Of a stretch of DNA of 64,000 nucleotides, positions 43,745 through 53,216 are shown piece after piece; positions within the stretch are counted from its first letter, which is position 1; the number at the start of each line of letters is the position of its first letter. A program made the translations under genes and the position numbers. This DNA is from Lachnospiraceae bacterium (GTDB lineage Bacteria > Bacillota > Clostridia > Lachnospirales > Lachnospiraceae): NCBI GenBank assembly GCA_910575565.1, contig CAJTFL010000011.1, forward strand, positions 62,001 through 126,000, read 5' to 3'. Below the pieces are notes generated by a model. That model ran no database searches, was not told where the DNA came from, and worked only from the letters and a program-made list of their open reading frames with translations.

Positions 43745-46700
43745 CTACCGAATCTGCGCCAGGATGCTGGGATCCTTGATCTTCTTATCCTCCGCAAACA
43801 GCAGGATTTTCGACAAAATCTCCGCCGTCTTCGGATCATCATCCACAAAGGGAAGGAAAATCCTTCCCCTGTGCTGGGAATGTACCGGAAGCACAGCTAA
43901 CATGGCATTGCCCATCTGGTGCACCACGCCGCTTCCTAAATGCACCGTGTACTGCCCAAAGGCTCCGTCAATCAGCGCATGGCTTCCCTCTAACTTCACG
44001 TTCCTGATCTTAAACAGCTCCAGATTGCATTCCACAATGGCCTTGCGCATCTCCACCGTGGAATGGCTGGTTTCCGGATCCACGCCTCCGGCATGAGCCA
44101 CGCTGACCGCCAGATCCACATCCCGCATCACTTCGCTGTAGATAATCTCCGGGATCTCCTTAATCTTCAAGGCCTTAAAGGTTTTCCGATCCGTAAACAC
44201 CACCCATTCCAAGGTAGGCGCTTCCACATCGCTGGGGGAGAACCAATCGGCCATGGCGTAAATTCTGGCCACGATATTTTCCTTATAGTAAACCTTCTGA
44301 AGGCCGTCCTCATAATCGGCCACCCAGCGGCGGCTCCTAAGGGCTCCCACCGTCTTCTGGGGCTGGATCTGGTTCCCGGCAAACATTAAGGAATGTTCCT
44401 TCTCCAGCTCTTCCTCAAGCTTAACATACAGTTCCCTAAACACCTGCTTAAAAGGCTGCTTCTGCTTCCTGTCAAACAAAAGCTTCTGGTATTCATGCCA
44501 GCAGCCTGCCTGGTAAAGGTCGTAGGGGTGGACGATCCGGATGCAGTCCTCCGGCCTTAGCCTCGTCACCGCCCCGGTCTCATCCGTAAGGCCCTCCGGC
44601 GACAAAAATCCCATCCGACAGCCGTCTCTATCCTCTGCCGCCATCACCAAAGGCTCCAGGATTGGGCGCACCACCGGGTTTTTCATTAATTCCAAAAATT
44701 CCCAGACCTCAAACAGCGTCCTATCCTCCATCGCCTGCTCCATCATCTGCCTGGTGCGGCTGTACTGCTCCTTCAGCTTTTTATTCATCTCCTGGCAGGA
44801 AAGCACCAGCTCGTGCTTCTTGTATTTTGCCGGGATGGATTTTAACAGCTTTTCCCCTTTGCGGCACTGGAGGGCGCTCTTCCCGTTCTCATCCACGAAA
44901 ACCCTTACCTGCACCATCTCTCCTGAGGCGGAAGCTTTCCCTTCTCCCTCATCCAGGCTCTTCCAGCCAAAGTAAGCTTCCATGGTTTCCACCAGCTTAT
45001 TTTCCATCCGGAGGGTTAAGCGGGTCACATCGGTAAAGCCTGCATTGACGCTTAAGTTCCTAAGCGCCAGATCCACTGCCCGCCCCTCGCTGGCCCGGCG
45101 CTGCGCCCCGAAATTCCTGCTTTCTTTCTTGAATTTCTGGATAAACTGGTAGCGATCCAAAAGATCTGCCTCCCGCTCCGCCTTCTCCTTGCTTAGGGGG
45201 CAAAGCCCCAGGCTCATCAGCAGATCCTTATTCCGCTTTCCTTCGATCTCCCCTTTCAGCTGCTCCTTCCCTGTCTTTCCCAGAGCCGCATCGGCATACT
45301 TCCTGGCTCTGGCATGGGCCGTGCCGGTGGAAGAATACTTGGCCGCATCGTACAGCAGCTTAAATTCCTTTTCTCCCAGCTTCCCGTAGGCCTCAGAAAA
45401 CCAATTTACGTCGAAAGCCCCGTCCCGCAGCTCCTCCGGGGAGAGGGGCGTATATTTCGCCACCATGGAGGTAGTGTACTCGTCCATGCTTTCGCTGGTA
45501 TGGGCCATAAAATAATAGCAGCCGCTTTGGAAACCTGGCAGCCCCAGATACTCTTCCACGATGCCGATCCACTGCTGGGCATACATGGCCAGCTCCACCA
45601 GCCGTTTTTTCGTGACATCCGTTCCCTTCAGCGCCTTTTTCAGATCCTTTGCCCCTTCCCCCGGCTTGGGGCGGCACACGCTAAGGAGATAGCTTAACAC
45701 AATCCGGCGATCCGTCCCGCCAAACCGGTAGCTGTAGCCCCTCTGGAGCGTATCCTTCCCCAGGGCGGTTAAAATCTGGATCATATAGTCAATGCCGTAA
45801 ATCACCTGGATATTCCTTGCATAGCCGGAGAAGGGCGTAGGCTGCTCCCCTCGCTTTAACTCCACCGCCAGCACCTTAGGAACCACCTCCCGGTACAGCT
45901 CATGGGCTAAGGCCATGGCGGGAAGCTCTTCACCAATATCGTCAAAGCGGTATTTTCCTTCCACCGGCTTAATCGCCTGGTTCCCGAAAAAGGCATTTAA
46001 GTCCCCTACCCTGGCGTTCCGGTAGGGAACAATCCCCTTTTGCTCCACGGTGCTGACCGCTCCCAGGATGCTGCCCAAGTTTAAGAAGGTAAATACGGCC
46101 TTGTAAAACAAATCCTTATCCCAGATCTTTTCCGTATAGCAGCGGACGAAATCATAAAGGCGCAGATAGCCGCTGTGGCCGCTGCTGTAGCGCCTCAGCT
46201 TTTCCTTATCCTTTAAGCGGCCAAAATGCTCCTGTAGCCGGAACCGGAAGACAAAGGCCGTCTTCCACTCTTCCCCCTCCGCCAGGTTTAAAAACCCTAA
46301 AAGCTCGCAGAAAATAGGGTAGTCTGTCGCCCGAACCGTGTAGACCTCTACCTGGTCGCCCCATCGTTTTTCCTTCTGCTCACACAGGGAATTGTTCTCA
46401 TCCAGTGCCAAAAGAAGCTTGGCCGTCCCCAAAAGCCCCCAGCGAAGCTTTAACGCATCAGAAACGAACTGGCGAAACAGCACGTCGATTACCGTCCTGG
46501 CCTGTTCCCCATGGGAAAGCCCCTGGATCAATTCGCCAAATGGCGCTTTCTTCAGAAGCCCTTTCCCAAACACCTGCTTATACAGGGAAAGGTTCCCCTG
46601 GTAAAGCCCTCTTTTGGCACGGCAGCACTGGTAAAGGTACAGCTCCATAAGCATCTGGGGCGTTTTTATCTCCTGGCGGTAAAATTTCTCCCACATTTCC

Positions 46701-48913
46701 CGGAAGGGGTAAGCATCTAAGGGCACTGCGCCCGGTTCCCCGTGAATCCGGCGGCTGGTGGTAAGCTTATTCCCCAGCAGCACTTCCTCGTCCCAAACCG
46801 TTTTATATTCCAGGTTCTTGTTTTCCTCAATCAGGCGGTTTAATGCCCACAGGATGCGGATACATTCCTTCTCCCCAAAGGCAAACAGCTCCCCGGCATC
46901 CCCTATGTCCTGCAGAATCTGGGGCAGAACCCAGGGCTTTTTCACGTCGTACAGGCCGTAGCCCGGAAGCTTTAAAATGTTTTCCGCCTGGCTCTCTTCT
47001 CCCAAAAGCTCGTCCAAAAGCACCTGCTCCCTGGCCGAAACCTTATCCATCCCCGCCAGTACCGGCCTTAAGGAGGAAAAGCTTTCCTGGTCGTCCTTCT
47101 TCATCTGGAGAGCCAGATCCAAGGCTCCCATGCGGCATTCCTCCGATTTGGACTGGGCTAACTTCCCGATGCAGGCGCAAAGCTCCTTATTCCCCTGCTT
47201 CCTTAGCAGGGAAAGGATCCCCTTCCGCCCCGTCTTATACTTTAAATTCCCGGCGATTTTCCCGTAATCCTCCCCGGTAAGCTCCATCTCCTCCACCAGG
47301 AAAAAGGCCGACCGCATGGTGTATTCCTCCGGATTGTGGAGCAGTTCAAACAGGATCTCCTTCCTGGCCTTGGACTCTGGCCGGTATAAAAGAACCCTGG
47401 CGGCTGCCGCCCGGGAGCCGTAGCTGTTCCCCTGGCCGATCAGCGGGATTAAGGCCGCCGCTTCATCCAGGCAGGCCTCATCCTGCATCAGCCACGCCAG
47501 CAGGCACAGCCTTACCGCCACATCCGACGGATACATCACTACCTTGTGCCACGGGAAAATACAAGGGTCTAAAACAATGCCCTTTTTCGGCATCTGGTTT
47601 AGGATCCCCTTTAGAAGGCCGTAAAATTTCCTCACTTCTTCCTTATCCTTAAACCATTTGGCCAGATCCCCCGTATCCGGCTTCCTGGCCGGGGCATCCC
47701 GCAAAGACCAGTATCCCCTTCCCTTATCCTCCACCAGCCTGTGCAGCTCATAGCTGGCATCCCCTAAAAACCCGGGGAGGAAACAGGCCACCAATTCCAG
47801 ATCATCGGGGTATTTTAAGATCACTTCCTTTGCGGCCTGCATCTTAAGCTTTGGCTCCTGGAGGGAATGGTTAAAATACGAGGCCGTCATCTTCTGGTTT
47901 TTCGTCCCCTCCCGGATCAGCGTTAATTCCGCTTCCACCGCCTGGCCTGCATCGTAAAAGCCCTTGGCCCACAGGCCGCAGCTGATAGCCACGGAATCAT
48001 TTGAGGCAAGCTGCTCCCGGCAGAAATCTTCGTCCCTTAAGCACTGCCCCATCAGCCGCACCAGCTTCCCGGTGATCCGATCCACGCTTTTCTCATTAAA
48101 AATCCCGATCCAGGTGCTCACCGCCCGCTTCACGGAGGAATACCGCACCAGGTCGTTTTCCTCAATCACGGAAAACAGATGAAGGAAGGCTTCCGGCCTG
48201 CCTGCGTCCATCGTCTCGCAGACCGCCTGCCTGGCTCCCTCCTGAAGCCTGGCAGCTAAAAGGAACCGGCCCAAAAGCTGGTGCATTTCCTTATTTTTAC
48301 ATTTTATTATCCCGCGGATCAGCTCATGGCTGATCATCATGGTATTGGCCTCCCCCAGCAGGACATCCTTGACCGCCTGGATGGTTTCCTGGTTCCCTGC
48401 GTCAATCTGTGCCGCTAAGATCCCGTCATAGCTCCAAAATTCCGTCCTGGCATGGTCGTAGCTTTCCGGGGATACCCGCCCGGTCAGCACCTGAGCCAGA
48501 GAGCCCCCGTAAAATCCCAGCCGTGAATAGCCCCAGAGAAGCTGGACGCTTTCGCAGACAAAGGGCGCGTAGCTTTCCGAGCGCAGGCTGCGCCTGTACC
48601 ATCCGGCAGTCATCTGGAACTGGTTCATCTGATCTAAGGCATAGTAAAATTCCTCTTCTTTTCCTTCCGGCACGCACGCTGCCGTCAGGCCGGGAAGCTG
48701 CTCCCGGTAAACGTCACTTAGCCGCCGGTATGTGCCGTTTTCTAAAAGCTCCCTGATCCAATCGCAGGCCTCCGTTGACATGGAGTAGTAAGAAGTTTCC
48801 GGCAAAAGCTTTTTCTCCGTGTTGGATAAGTCTTTGCCCTTTCCCTTTTCCCTTACCTGCCCTACCCACTCCTCGCTTAACTTCCTCCTGGTCTGGTATG
48901 TATATTCCGCCAC
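43745..48913 (-). CDS. giant DUF4132-domain protein (MolR/YehI-like)
   Basis: 1722 residues, no signal peptide or membrane span. Most of the N-terminal 1200 residues are alpha-helical and repeat-like (HEAT-type appearance). The DUF4132 domain lies near 1450-1640 (MADWFSPSDVEAPTLEWVVFTDRK...), followed by the conserved end VSVAHAGGVDPETSHSTVEMRKAI...GSHALIDGAFGQYTVHLGSGVVH. In E. coli the DUF4132 protein YehI lies near MoxR and vWA genes; neither is adjacent here. The start is GTG (48913-48911), with AAGGAGG overlapping the stop of the preceding small gene. Biochemical role unknown. Confidence 0.85.
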   Translation of the reverse strand: MAEYTYQTRRKLSEEWVGQVREKGKGKDLSNTEKKLLPETSYYSMSTEACDWIRELLENGTYRRLSDVYREQLPGLTAACVPEGKEEEFYYALDQMNQFQMTAGWYRRSLRSESYAPFVCESVQLLWGYSRLGFYGGSLAQVLTGRVSPESYDHARTEFWSYDGILAAQIDAGNQETIQAVKDVLLGEANTMMISHELIRGIIKCKNKEMHQLLGRFLLAARLQEGARQAVCETMDAGRPEAFLHLFSVIEENDLVRYSSVKRAVSTWIGIFNEKSVDRITGKLVRLMGQCLRDEDFCREQLASNDSVAISCGLWAKGFYDAGQAVEAELTLIREGTKNQKMTASYFNHSLQEPKLKMQAAKEVILKYPDDLELVACFLPGFLGDASYELHRLVEDKGRGYWSLRDAPARKPDTGDLAKWFKDKEEVRKFYGLLKGILNQMPKKGIVLDPCIFPWHKVVMYPSDVAVRLCLLAWLMQDEACLDEAAALIPLIGQGNSYGSRAAAARVLLYRPESKARKEILFELLHNPEEYTMRSAFFLVEEMELTGEDYGKIAGNLKYKTGRKGILSLLRKQGNKELCACIGKLAQSKSEECRMGALDLALQMKKDDQESFSSLRPVLAGMDKVSAREQVLLDELLGEESQAENILKLPGYGLYDVKKPWVLPQILQDIGDAGELFAFGEKECIRILWALNRLIEENKNLEYKTVWDEEVLLGNKLTTSRRIHGEPGAVPLDAYPFREMWEKFYRQEIKTPQMLMELYLYQCCRAKRGLYQGNLSLYKQVFGKGLLKKAPFGELIQGLSHGEQARTVIDVLFRQFVSDALKLRWGLLGTAKLLLALDENNSLCEQKEKRWGDQVEVYTVRATDYPIFCELLGFLNLAEGEEWKTAFVFRFRLQEHFGRLKDKEKLRRYSSGHSGYLRLYDFVRCYTEKIWDKDLFYKAVFTFLNLGSILGAVSTVEQKGIVPYRNARVGDLNAFFGNQAIKPVEGKYRFDDIGEELPAMALAHELYREVVPKVLAVELKRGEQPTPFSGYARNIQVIYGIDYMIQILTALGKDTLQRGYSYRFGGTDRRIVLSYLLSVCRPKPGEGAKDLKKALKGTDVTKKRLVELAMYAQQWIGIVEEYLGLPGFQSGCYYFMAHTSESMDEYTTSMVAKYTPLSPEELRDGAFDVNWFSEAYGKLGEKEFKLLYDAAKYSSTGTAHARARKYADAALGKTGKEQLKGEIEGKRNKDLLMSLGLCPLSKEKAEREADLLDRYQFIQKFKKESRNFGAQRRASEGRAVDLALRNLSVNAGFTDVTRLTLRMENKLVETMEAYFGWKSLDEGEGKASASGEMVQVRVFVDENGKSALQCRKGEKLLKSIPAKYKKHELVLSCQEMNKKLKEQYSRTRQMMEQAMEDRTLFEVWEFLELMKNPVVRPILEPLVMAAEDRDGCRMGFLSPEGLTDETGAVTRLRPEDCIRIVHPYDLYQAGCWHEYQKLLFDRKQKQPFKQVFRELYVKLEEELEKEHSLMFAGNQIQPQKTVGALRSRRWVADYEDGLQKVYYKENIVARIYAMADWFSPSDVEAPTLEWVVFTDRKTFKALKIKEIPEIIYSEVMRDVDLAVSVAHAGGVDPETSHSTVEMRKAIVECNLELFKIRNVKLEGSHALIDGAFGQYTVHLGSGVVHQMGNAMLAVLPVHSQHRGRIFLPFVDDDPKTAEILSKILLFAEDKKIKDPSILAQIR

Positions 48914-48923
48914 AAGCTCCTCC

Positions 48924-49355
48924 TTACCATCCGCCCATCCAGCCTGACAGCATGGTCAGGCGGATAAATGTAAATACGGTTCCCTCCGGCCAGGAAAACG
49001 CCTGATCCAGATCCGTTACCTCATCCTCTCCTGCAAATACCCGGTAAATGCCGTCCTCAAAAGACTGGATGGCATTCTCTTTCGCCTTTACGGGATCTCC
49101 GTCATTTCCGCCCCGCAGCCCGAAGGAAACCTTCCCCGAGGCAGCCTGATCCTTTAGCTCCTGGGTCGTTAAATACCCTACAATCTGCCCCTGATCCTTC
49201 CGCTCATTATACTCCTTAACCCCCAGCTCCACCAGGGCGCTAAAGAATTCCCTGACCGTATCCGGCTTTTTCTCCAGTTCAAACCGAACCGGCGTCAATT
49301 CCTCTTTCCTTTGCCTGCCCATCCGCTTCATCTTCGCATAAATGGTGTACGGCAT
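48924..49355 (-). CDS. conserved small protein encoded before the DUF4132 gene
   Basis: 143 residues, soluble, with a charged N-terminus (YAKMKRMGRQRKEEL) and a C-terminal segment AFSWPEGTVFTFIRLTMLSGWMGGW. The middle (GKVSFGLRGGNDGDPVKAKENAIQSFEDGIYRVFAGEDE) suggests a compact alpha/beta domain. It lies 10 bases before the DUF4132 start and 15 after queL, so it is part of the operon. Ribosome binding AGGAGGGAGG is strong. Not recognised as a named family; probably works with the DUF4132 protein. Confidence 0.65.
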   Translation of the reverse strand: MPYTIYAKMKRMGRQRKEELTPVRFELEKKPDTVREFFSALVELGVKEYNERKDQGQIVGYLTTQELKDQAASGKVSFGLRGGNDGDPVKAKENAIQSFEDGIYRVFAGEDEVTDLDQAFSWPEGTVFTFIRLTMLSGWMGGW

Positions 49356-49370
49356 CTTTCCTCCCTCCTT

Positions 49371-50060
49371 TTAATCCCCAACCCCAAAGTCGGTATTTTC
49401 ATAGAGGACCTCCATCGCCGGGTCATCCTTAAGCCAGCCGTATTCCTCCATAAACCACTTCACCAGCTCCGGATCCCGCTTCACGTCAGTGGTATTGTCC
49501 GTGAACACATTGACAGTTCCCAGCTTAAAATGCTCCTTAACCAAACGGATATCCTCCGCGATCATTTCCCTCGTCTGCCCTTTAATCCCCACCATAATGC
49601 AGGGAGAGTCAAAGTACGCCGCCACCTCCTCCGGTGTCCTAAAACCGGCGTGCTTATTTAAGTAATTTTCCCGAAACCCGTAATCAAAGGTTTCCACCCC
49701 GATTTTATAGGTGATGGGGACGCCCATAAATTCCCTCATCTCATCCAGCCGGCCACGGTACATCCAGTGGGATTCAAAAAACAGGCGGGAAATCTGCTTA
49801 TCCTTCACCACCTGCCGGATCTCCCTAAGGGTCGCCCCCGGAAGCTCAAAACAGCTCCCGGAATTAATCACCTCCAGGACGCCAAGCTCCCCTGTCACCA
49901 GGGAAAGCACCTGGGAATTTAGCGCCGCCATTTCCTGTTCATCCCGGGAATTATCGTCAATATAATCGCAAAACCTGCACTTCCCCCAGGCACAGGGGAA
50001 GCTTTTCAGTAAAACAATCTCCCTGGGATTCTTGTTCCGAATCACATTATACCGCTCCAC
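49371..50060 (-). CDS. queL: radical SAM queuine lyase (QueL-like)
   Basis: 229 residues with a radical SAM Cys set SFPCAWGKCRFCDY (Cys23-x4-Cys28-x2-Cys31), a longer first gap than the usual x3. In C. difficile QueL converts salvaged queuine to preQ1. The call rests on the neighbourhood: an ECF-type S component overlapping by 14 bases and a nucleoside hydrolase upstream, the same trio as in the clostridial queuine-salvage pathway. The start is GTG (50060-50058), with AAAGGAGG upstream. Confidence 0.7.
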   Translation of the reverse strand: MERYNVIRNKNPREIVLLKSFPCAWGKCRFCDYIDDNSRDEQEMAALNSQVLSLVTGELGVLEVINSGSCFELPGATLREIRQVVKDKQISRLFFESHWMYRGRLDEMREFMGVPITYKIGVETFDYGFRENYLNKHAGFRTPEEVAAYFDSPCIMVGIKGQTREMIAEDIRLVKEHFKLGTVNVFTDNTTDVKRDPELVKWFMEEYGWLKDDPAMEVLYENTDFGVGD

Positions 50061-50712
50061 GGGACTGCCCTCCTTTCAGCATAAGCTTCATCTCCGCCGT
50101 CATGCAGGCCATCAGTACCGACACAAGCACCGCAGAGAGGAGACGATCTGCATAATCTGTCACCAGCTGCACCACAAAGGCGCTGGCCACCAGGCCGAAT
50201 CCAAGGCGGCTTAAAAGCTGCACCAAAATCGATGAGCCGGAAGAAGTCACCCCATGGAATAAAAAGGCGGAAATCGATGCGCTGGCCGCCGTCCCCGGCA
50301 AGGTAATCAACGCCGTTCCCAGGAGAAACTTCTTCTTATCCATCAGCCCTAAGCGGAAGATAAAGCCTGCCAATGCCCCGGTAATCATCCCTGCTGGCAT
50401 AAAGTAAATGGCGTAAATATCGGAAGTTACCCCGCTAATCAGCCCGCTTCCCATAGCTACCGCCGCACCCTGCATGGGGCCTAACACTGCCCCTGCCAGG
50501 ATCGTTCCAATGCTGTCCAAATACACCGGGAGCTTTAGGCAGAGGGCAATGTATGCTCCTACAAAATTTAAGGTAACACAGAAAGCCGCCATGGTCAACC
50601 GCATAGTACCGGATTTGCCCTTCTTTCCCCCGGTTTCCCTTTGCCTGTTCCCGGTTTTACCTTGTTCATCTCCCACTCTTTTTTTCCTGTTCCCTTCACT
50701 AAACATCGACAT
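50047..50712 (-). CDS. queT: ECF transporter S component, queuosine/queuine uptake (QueT-like)
   Basis: 221 residues: a basic, low-complexity 36-residue N-terminal tail, then six membrane spans. The family pattern includes LPVYLDSIGTILAGAVLGPMQGAAVAMGSGLISG and YFMPAGMITGALAGF. S components bind the vitamin-like substrate and join the shared EcfA-EcfA'-EcfT module, encoded elsewhere. AGAGGA precedes the ATG at 50712; a second ATG at 50706 is possible. Substrate is inferred from queL and queK beside it. Confidence 0.7.
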   Translation of the reverse strand: MSMFSEGNRKKRVGDEQGKTGNRQRETGGKKGKSGTMRLTMAAFCVTLNFVGAYIALCLKLPVYLDSIGTILAGAVLGPMQGAAVAMGSGLISGVTSDIYAIYFMPAGMITGALAGFIFRLGLMDKKKFLLGTALITLPGTAASASISAFLFHGVTSSGSSILVQLLSRLGFGLVASAFVVQLVTDYADRLLSAVLVSVLMACMTAEMKLMLKGGQSRGAV

Positions 50713-50830
50713 TCTTCCTCTTTTCCTTTATTATTCGCAGCCATCCAACGCTTTTGCCCTTTCCAGGAGCCTTTGCCCGCGGCCGCCTAATTCCTTTGCC
50801 ATTACCAGTGTACTGACACGTTTACATTTC

Positions 50831-51003
50831 GCCAAATGACTTGCCTGAATGTCCATCTGCTGCGTTGTTGTCAGTCAACGACGCCACCGCAGAGCCTGCC
50901 CCAGCGAAGCGGGGGTATCGCCTCCCTCCGCCGCCTTGCAGACGGAAAATTCATGCCCGATAAAGCGGGGCACGCTGTCCTGCGTCATTTGGCTAAAAGT
51001 AAT
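50831..51003. repeat. dispersed palindromic element between queK and queT
   Basis: The ends are inverted: GCCAAATGAC at 50831-50840 and GTCATTTGGC at 50984-50993. Interior hairpins are CGTTG/CAACG (about 50873-50890) and CCCC AGCGAAGC GGGG (about 50900-50916). A partial copy lies at 35096-35123. It separates queK from queT, so the trio may need read-through or a second promoter. Confidence 0.65.
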
Positions 51004-51005
51004 TG

Positions 51006-52001
51006 TTAGGATTCACTTACCATAATCTGTCTTAATACCGGCCTAATTTTTTCCTCCTCACAGCCATACAGCCTGGACAAAAACAAGGCAAAAAATCCTG
51101 CTTCATCCACCTGATCCAAAATATAGCTGTTGGGCGTTTTTCCCCAGATATTCATCCGATCCACCACGGACTGCCCCTTGGAAATCCCTTCCGTCTCTAC
51201 CGCCGTATAGGCCGCAAAACCGCCGCAAAGGCCTGGCTTTAGGCTGTATGCTACCGCCAGGGGATCGTTTATCACGCAGCCGATTACCCTTTCCTGTGCC
51301 CAGTGGAAATCAAAATAATACCGGGTAATCGCTTCTACAAACGCTCCTACCCGCTTCCCCGTTTCCTTGTCTAAAACCTTCATATACTCCAGGATGTTCG
51401 GCGTCAGCACGATTTTCCTGGTAACGTCCAAGCCTACCATATGGATAGGGCGTCCCAGATTTTCATACACAAAAGCCGCCCCGTCCGGGTCGCACCAATA
51501 GTTATACTCCGCCACCGGTGAACAATTCCCATGGCTTTTATCACTTCCTCCCATGGAAATAAACATTTCCAAGGTTTTAAACGCATCCCGGTCTTTTTCC
51601 AACGCCAAAGCTATATTGGTCAGCGGCCCGATAGCAATAATCCACACCTGCTTTTCCCGCCTTAAGGTATCCAGGATGAACTCCACCCCGTCAGGCAAAA
51701 CCTTTCCCCCTTCTGCCTCCTTTATGCCTGCCTCTCCAAGCCCATCTTCCCCGTGGGTATCCTGGGCGCTGATATATTCCCGCTTTAGGGGCACTTTGGC
51801 CCCTTGGTAAACCGGGATATCCATTCTCCCCATAAATTCCAGGATTTTCAAGGCATTTTTTCCTCCCTGATCTGAAGGCACATTGCCGCTGACCGTCGTA
51901 ATCCCGGCCACATCAAGCTCCGGAGAAGCCAGCGCCAACATTAGTGCCAAACTGTCATCAATCCCTGGATCGCAGTCAATGATCACTGTCCGTCTTTCCA
52001 T
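51006..52001 (-). CDS. queK: nucleoside hydrolase (QueK-like, queuosine hydrolase)
   Basis: 331 residues of the inosine/uridine-preferring nucleoside hydrolase fold. The Ca2+-binding DCDPGIDDSLAL motif is at the N-terminus (about 9-20). ISMGGSDKSHGNCSPVAEYNYWCDPDGAAFV is the mid-protein signature, and VINDPLAVAY supplies the last Asp. In the clostridial salvage pathway QueK frees queuine from queuosine; other IUNHs hydrolyse ordinary nucleosides, so specificity here is inferred from context. GAGAGGAAAA precedes the ATG. Confidence 0.75.
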   Translation of the reverse strand: MERRTVIIDCDPGIDDSLALMLALASPELDVAGITTVSGNVPSDQGGKNALKILEFMGRMDIPVYQGAKVPLKREYISAQDTHGEDGLGEAGIKEAEGGKVLPDGVEFILDTLRREKQVWIIAIGPLTNIALALEKDRDAFKTLEMFISMGGSDKSHGNCSPVAEYNYWCDPDGAAFVYENLGRPIHMVGLDVTRKIVLTPNILEYMKVLDKETGKRVGAFVEAITRYYFDFHWAQERVIGCVINDPLAVAYSLKPGLCGGFAAYTAVETEGISKGQSVVDRMNIWGKTPNSYILDQVDEAGFFALFLSRLYGCEEEKIRPVLRQIMVSES

Positions 52002-52071
52002 TTATTTTTCCTCTCTTTCCCGCAGGACTCTCTGCCTGCAGCAGTCTATGGCATCTTTCCCCTCTGCCATA

Positions 52072-52170
52072 GGGGCTGTTGCAAAACCTGGCGTTTCCAC
52101 AACATACAGCAAAACTTACCCCAAATCCATCCTTATCTATTGTGGAACGCTGCTGTTTTGTGACAGCCCC
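52072..52170. repeat. 99-bp palindrome with IS-like GGGGCTGT ends
   Basis: Left arm GGGGCTGTTGCAAAACCTGG... and right arm ...TTGTGACAGCCCC are inverse over about 31 bases with few mismatches, including GCGTTTCCACAA/TTGTGGAACGC. The ends look like those of IS1182-type elements. There is no ORF and no clear target duplication. It lies in the queK upstream region. Confidence 0.6.
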
Positions 52171-52203
52171 GTTTTGCCTTATGGGATACGCTTTCCTACG
52201 ATC

Positions 52204-52233
52204 AAAAAGCCGTGTCCCTACCAAGGACACGGC
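52204..52233 (-). terminator. terminator of the GNAT gene
   Basis: Minus strand: GCCGTGTCC TTGGTAG GGACACGGC followed by five T; perfect 9-bp stem. The rest of 52002-52391 holds no gene. Confidence 0.85.
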
Positions 52234-52391
52234 AAGCCAAATAGACGCCCTTTAAGCGCCTTTTTGCATTTCTATCCTTAGTTTTTTATCCTGGGAAGTT
52301 CTCGAACCAGTCCGGGGCAAGAAAAACATCCCCGATTTCCAATGCAAAACGAGTATAGCAAAAATACAGCCTAATGTAAAGTTTTGTTTTT

Positions 52392-53216
52392 CTACTTCCC
52401 GGAATTTTGCAGCATCGTATATGTCCCTAAGTCCTGAAACCCTATGGAATGATAGATTTTGCCTGCCGCCGGATTATGGTAAAACAGGCACAAAAACTTC
52501 TTTCCCTCCGCCAGGCAATCCTGGCACAGCGCCAATACCACTGCCCGGGCATACCCCTTCCGCCGAAACTCCGGATGGGTCGCCACCCCGATCACCATGG
52601 CGGATACCTGGTTCTCCGCCGAAGTCTGGGCGATAGAAACCAATCGCTCCCCCTCAAAGATCCCATAGCTGCGCCCAAGCTTTGACACATTCATCCGGAT
52701 ATCTTCATGGCACTCCTTTTCTGACCTGTTTTGGTAATTGGCGGAAAACTCCTCAATCTTAAGATACAGCCGGTAAATCGCCGGGATATCTTCCTCCGTC
52801 AGCCGCTTTACCTGCCCCATCAGCTTGCCTGCCCGCCTCCTTTGCTCCTCCGTCACCTGGTTTAAACGAGCCAGGTATGTGGATACCGGCTCCCTGCCCG
52901 GCAGATACGGCAGAAGCTTTCGGATCACCGAATCCGCCCCGCTGATATTCCTTGGATTTTTCCCTGCCAAAAATTCCCCCACGGCTTTCCCGTCATAGTC
53001 CGGATCATGGCTGTACACCAAAAAATTCCCCCGGTAATCCAGCAAAAAATAAGGGAAGCCCATGCCCTCACGCCAGTCATCGGCAGTATAGGTGGAAACA
53101 TGATCCCCTTCCATCCCAAACCGCTCCAAATCCCCGATGGCAAATAGGTTAAACTCCGGCTCTGGAAGCAGATATTTTTGTGCCTGTGGCAAATGCTTGC
53201 TGCTTAACTTCTGCAT
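52392..53216 (-). CDS. GNAT family N-acetyltransferase
   Basis: 274 residues from the ATG at 53216-53214, with GGAGG upstream. The C-terminal GNAT domain (about 130-265) carries VIGVATHPEFRRKGYARAVVLAL, the acetyl-CoA-binding Arg/Lys-x-x-Gly-x-Gly/Ala loop, and FYHNPAAGKIYHSIGF. The N-terminal 120 residues are a second, divergent GNAT-like or docking domain. The acceptor substrate is unknown. Confidence 0.85.
   Translation of the reverse strand: MQKLSSKHLPQAQKYLLPEPEFNLFAIGDLERFGMEGDHVSTYTADDWREGMGFPYFLLDYRGNFLVYSHDPDYDGKAVGEFLAGKNPRNISGADSVIRKLLPYLPGREPVSTYLARLNQVTEEQRRRAGKLMGQVKRLTEEDIPAIYRLYLKIEEFSANYQNRSEKECHEDIRMNVSKLGRSYGIFEGERLVSIAQTSAENQVSAMVIGVATHPEFRRKGYARAVVLALCQDCLAEGKKFLCLFYHNPAAGKIYHSIGFQDLGTYTMLQNSGK

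Noticed and set aside
50713..52200. preQ1 riboswitch upstream of queT or queK
   Set aside because: No preQ1-I type stem with the A-rich pseudoknot tail was seen; the spaces hold palindromic repeats instead.
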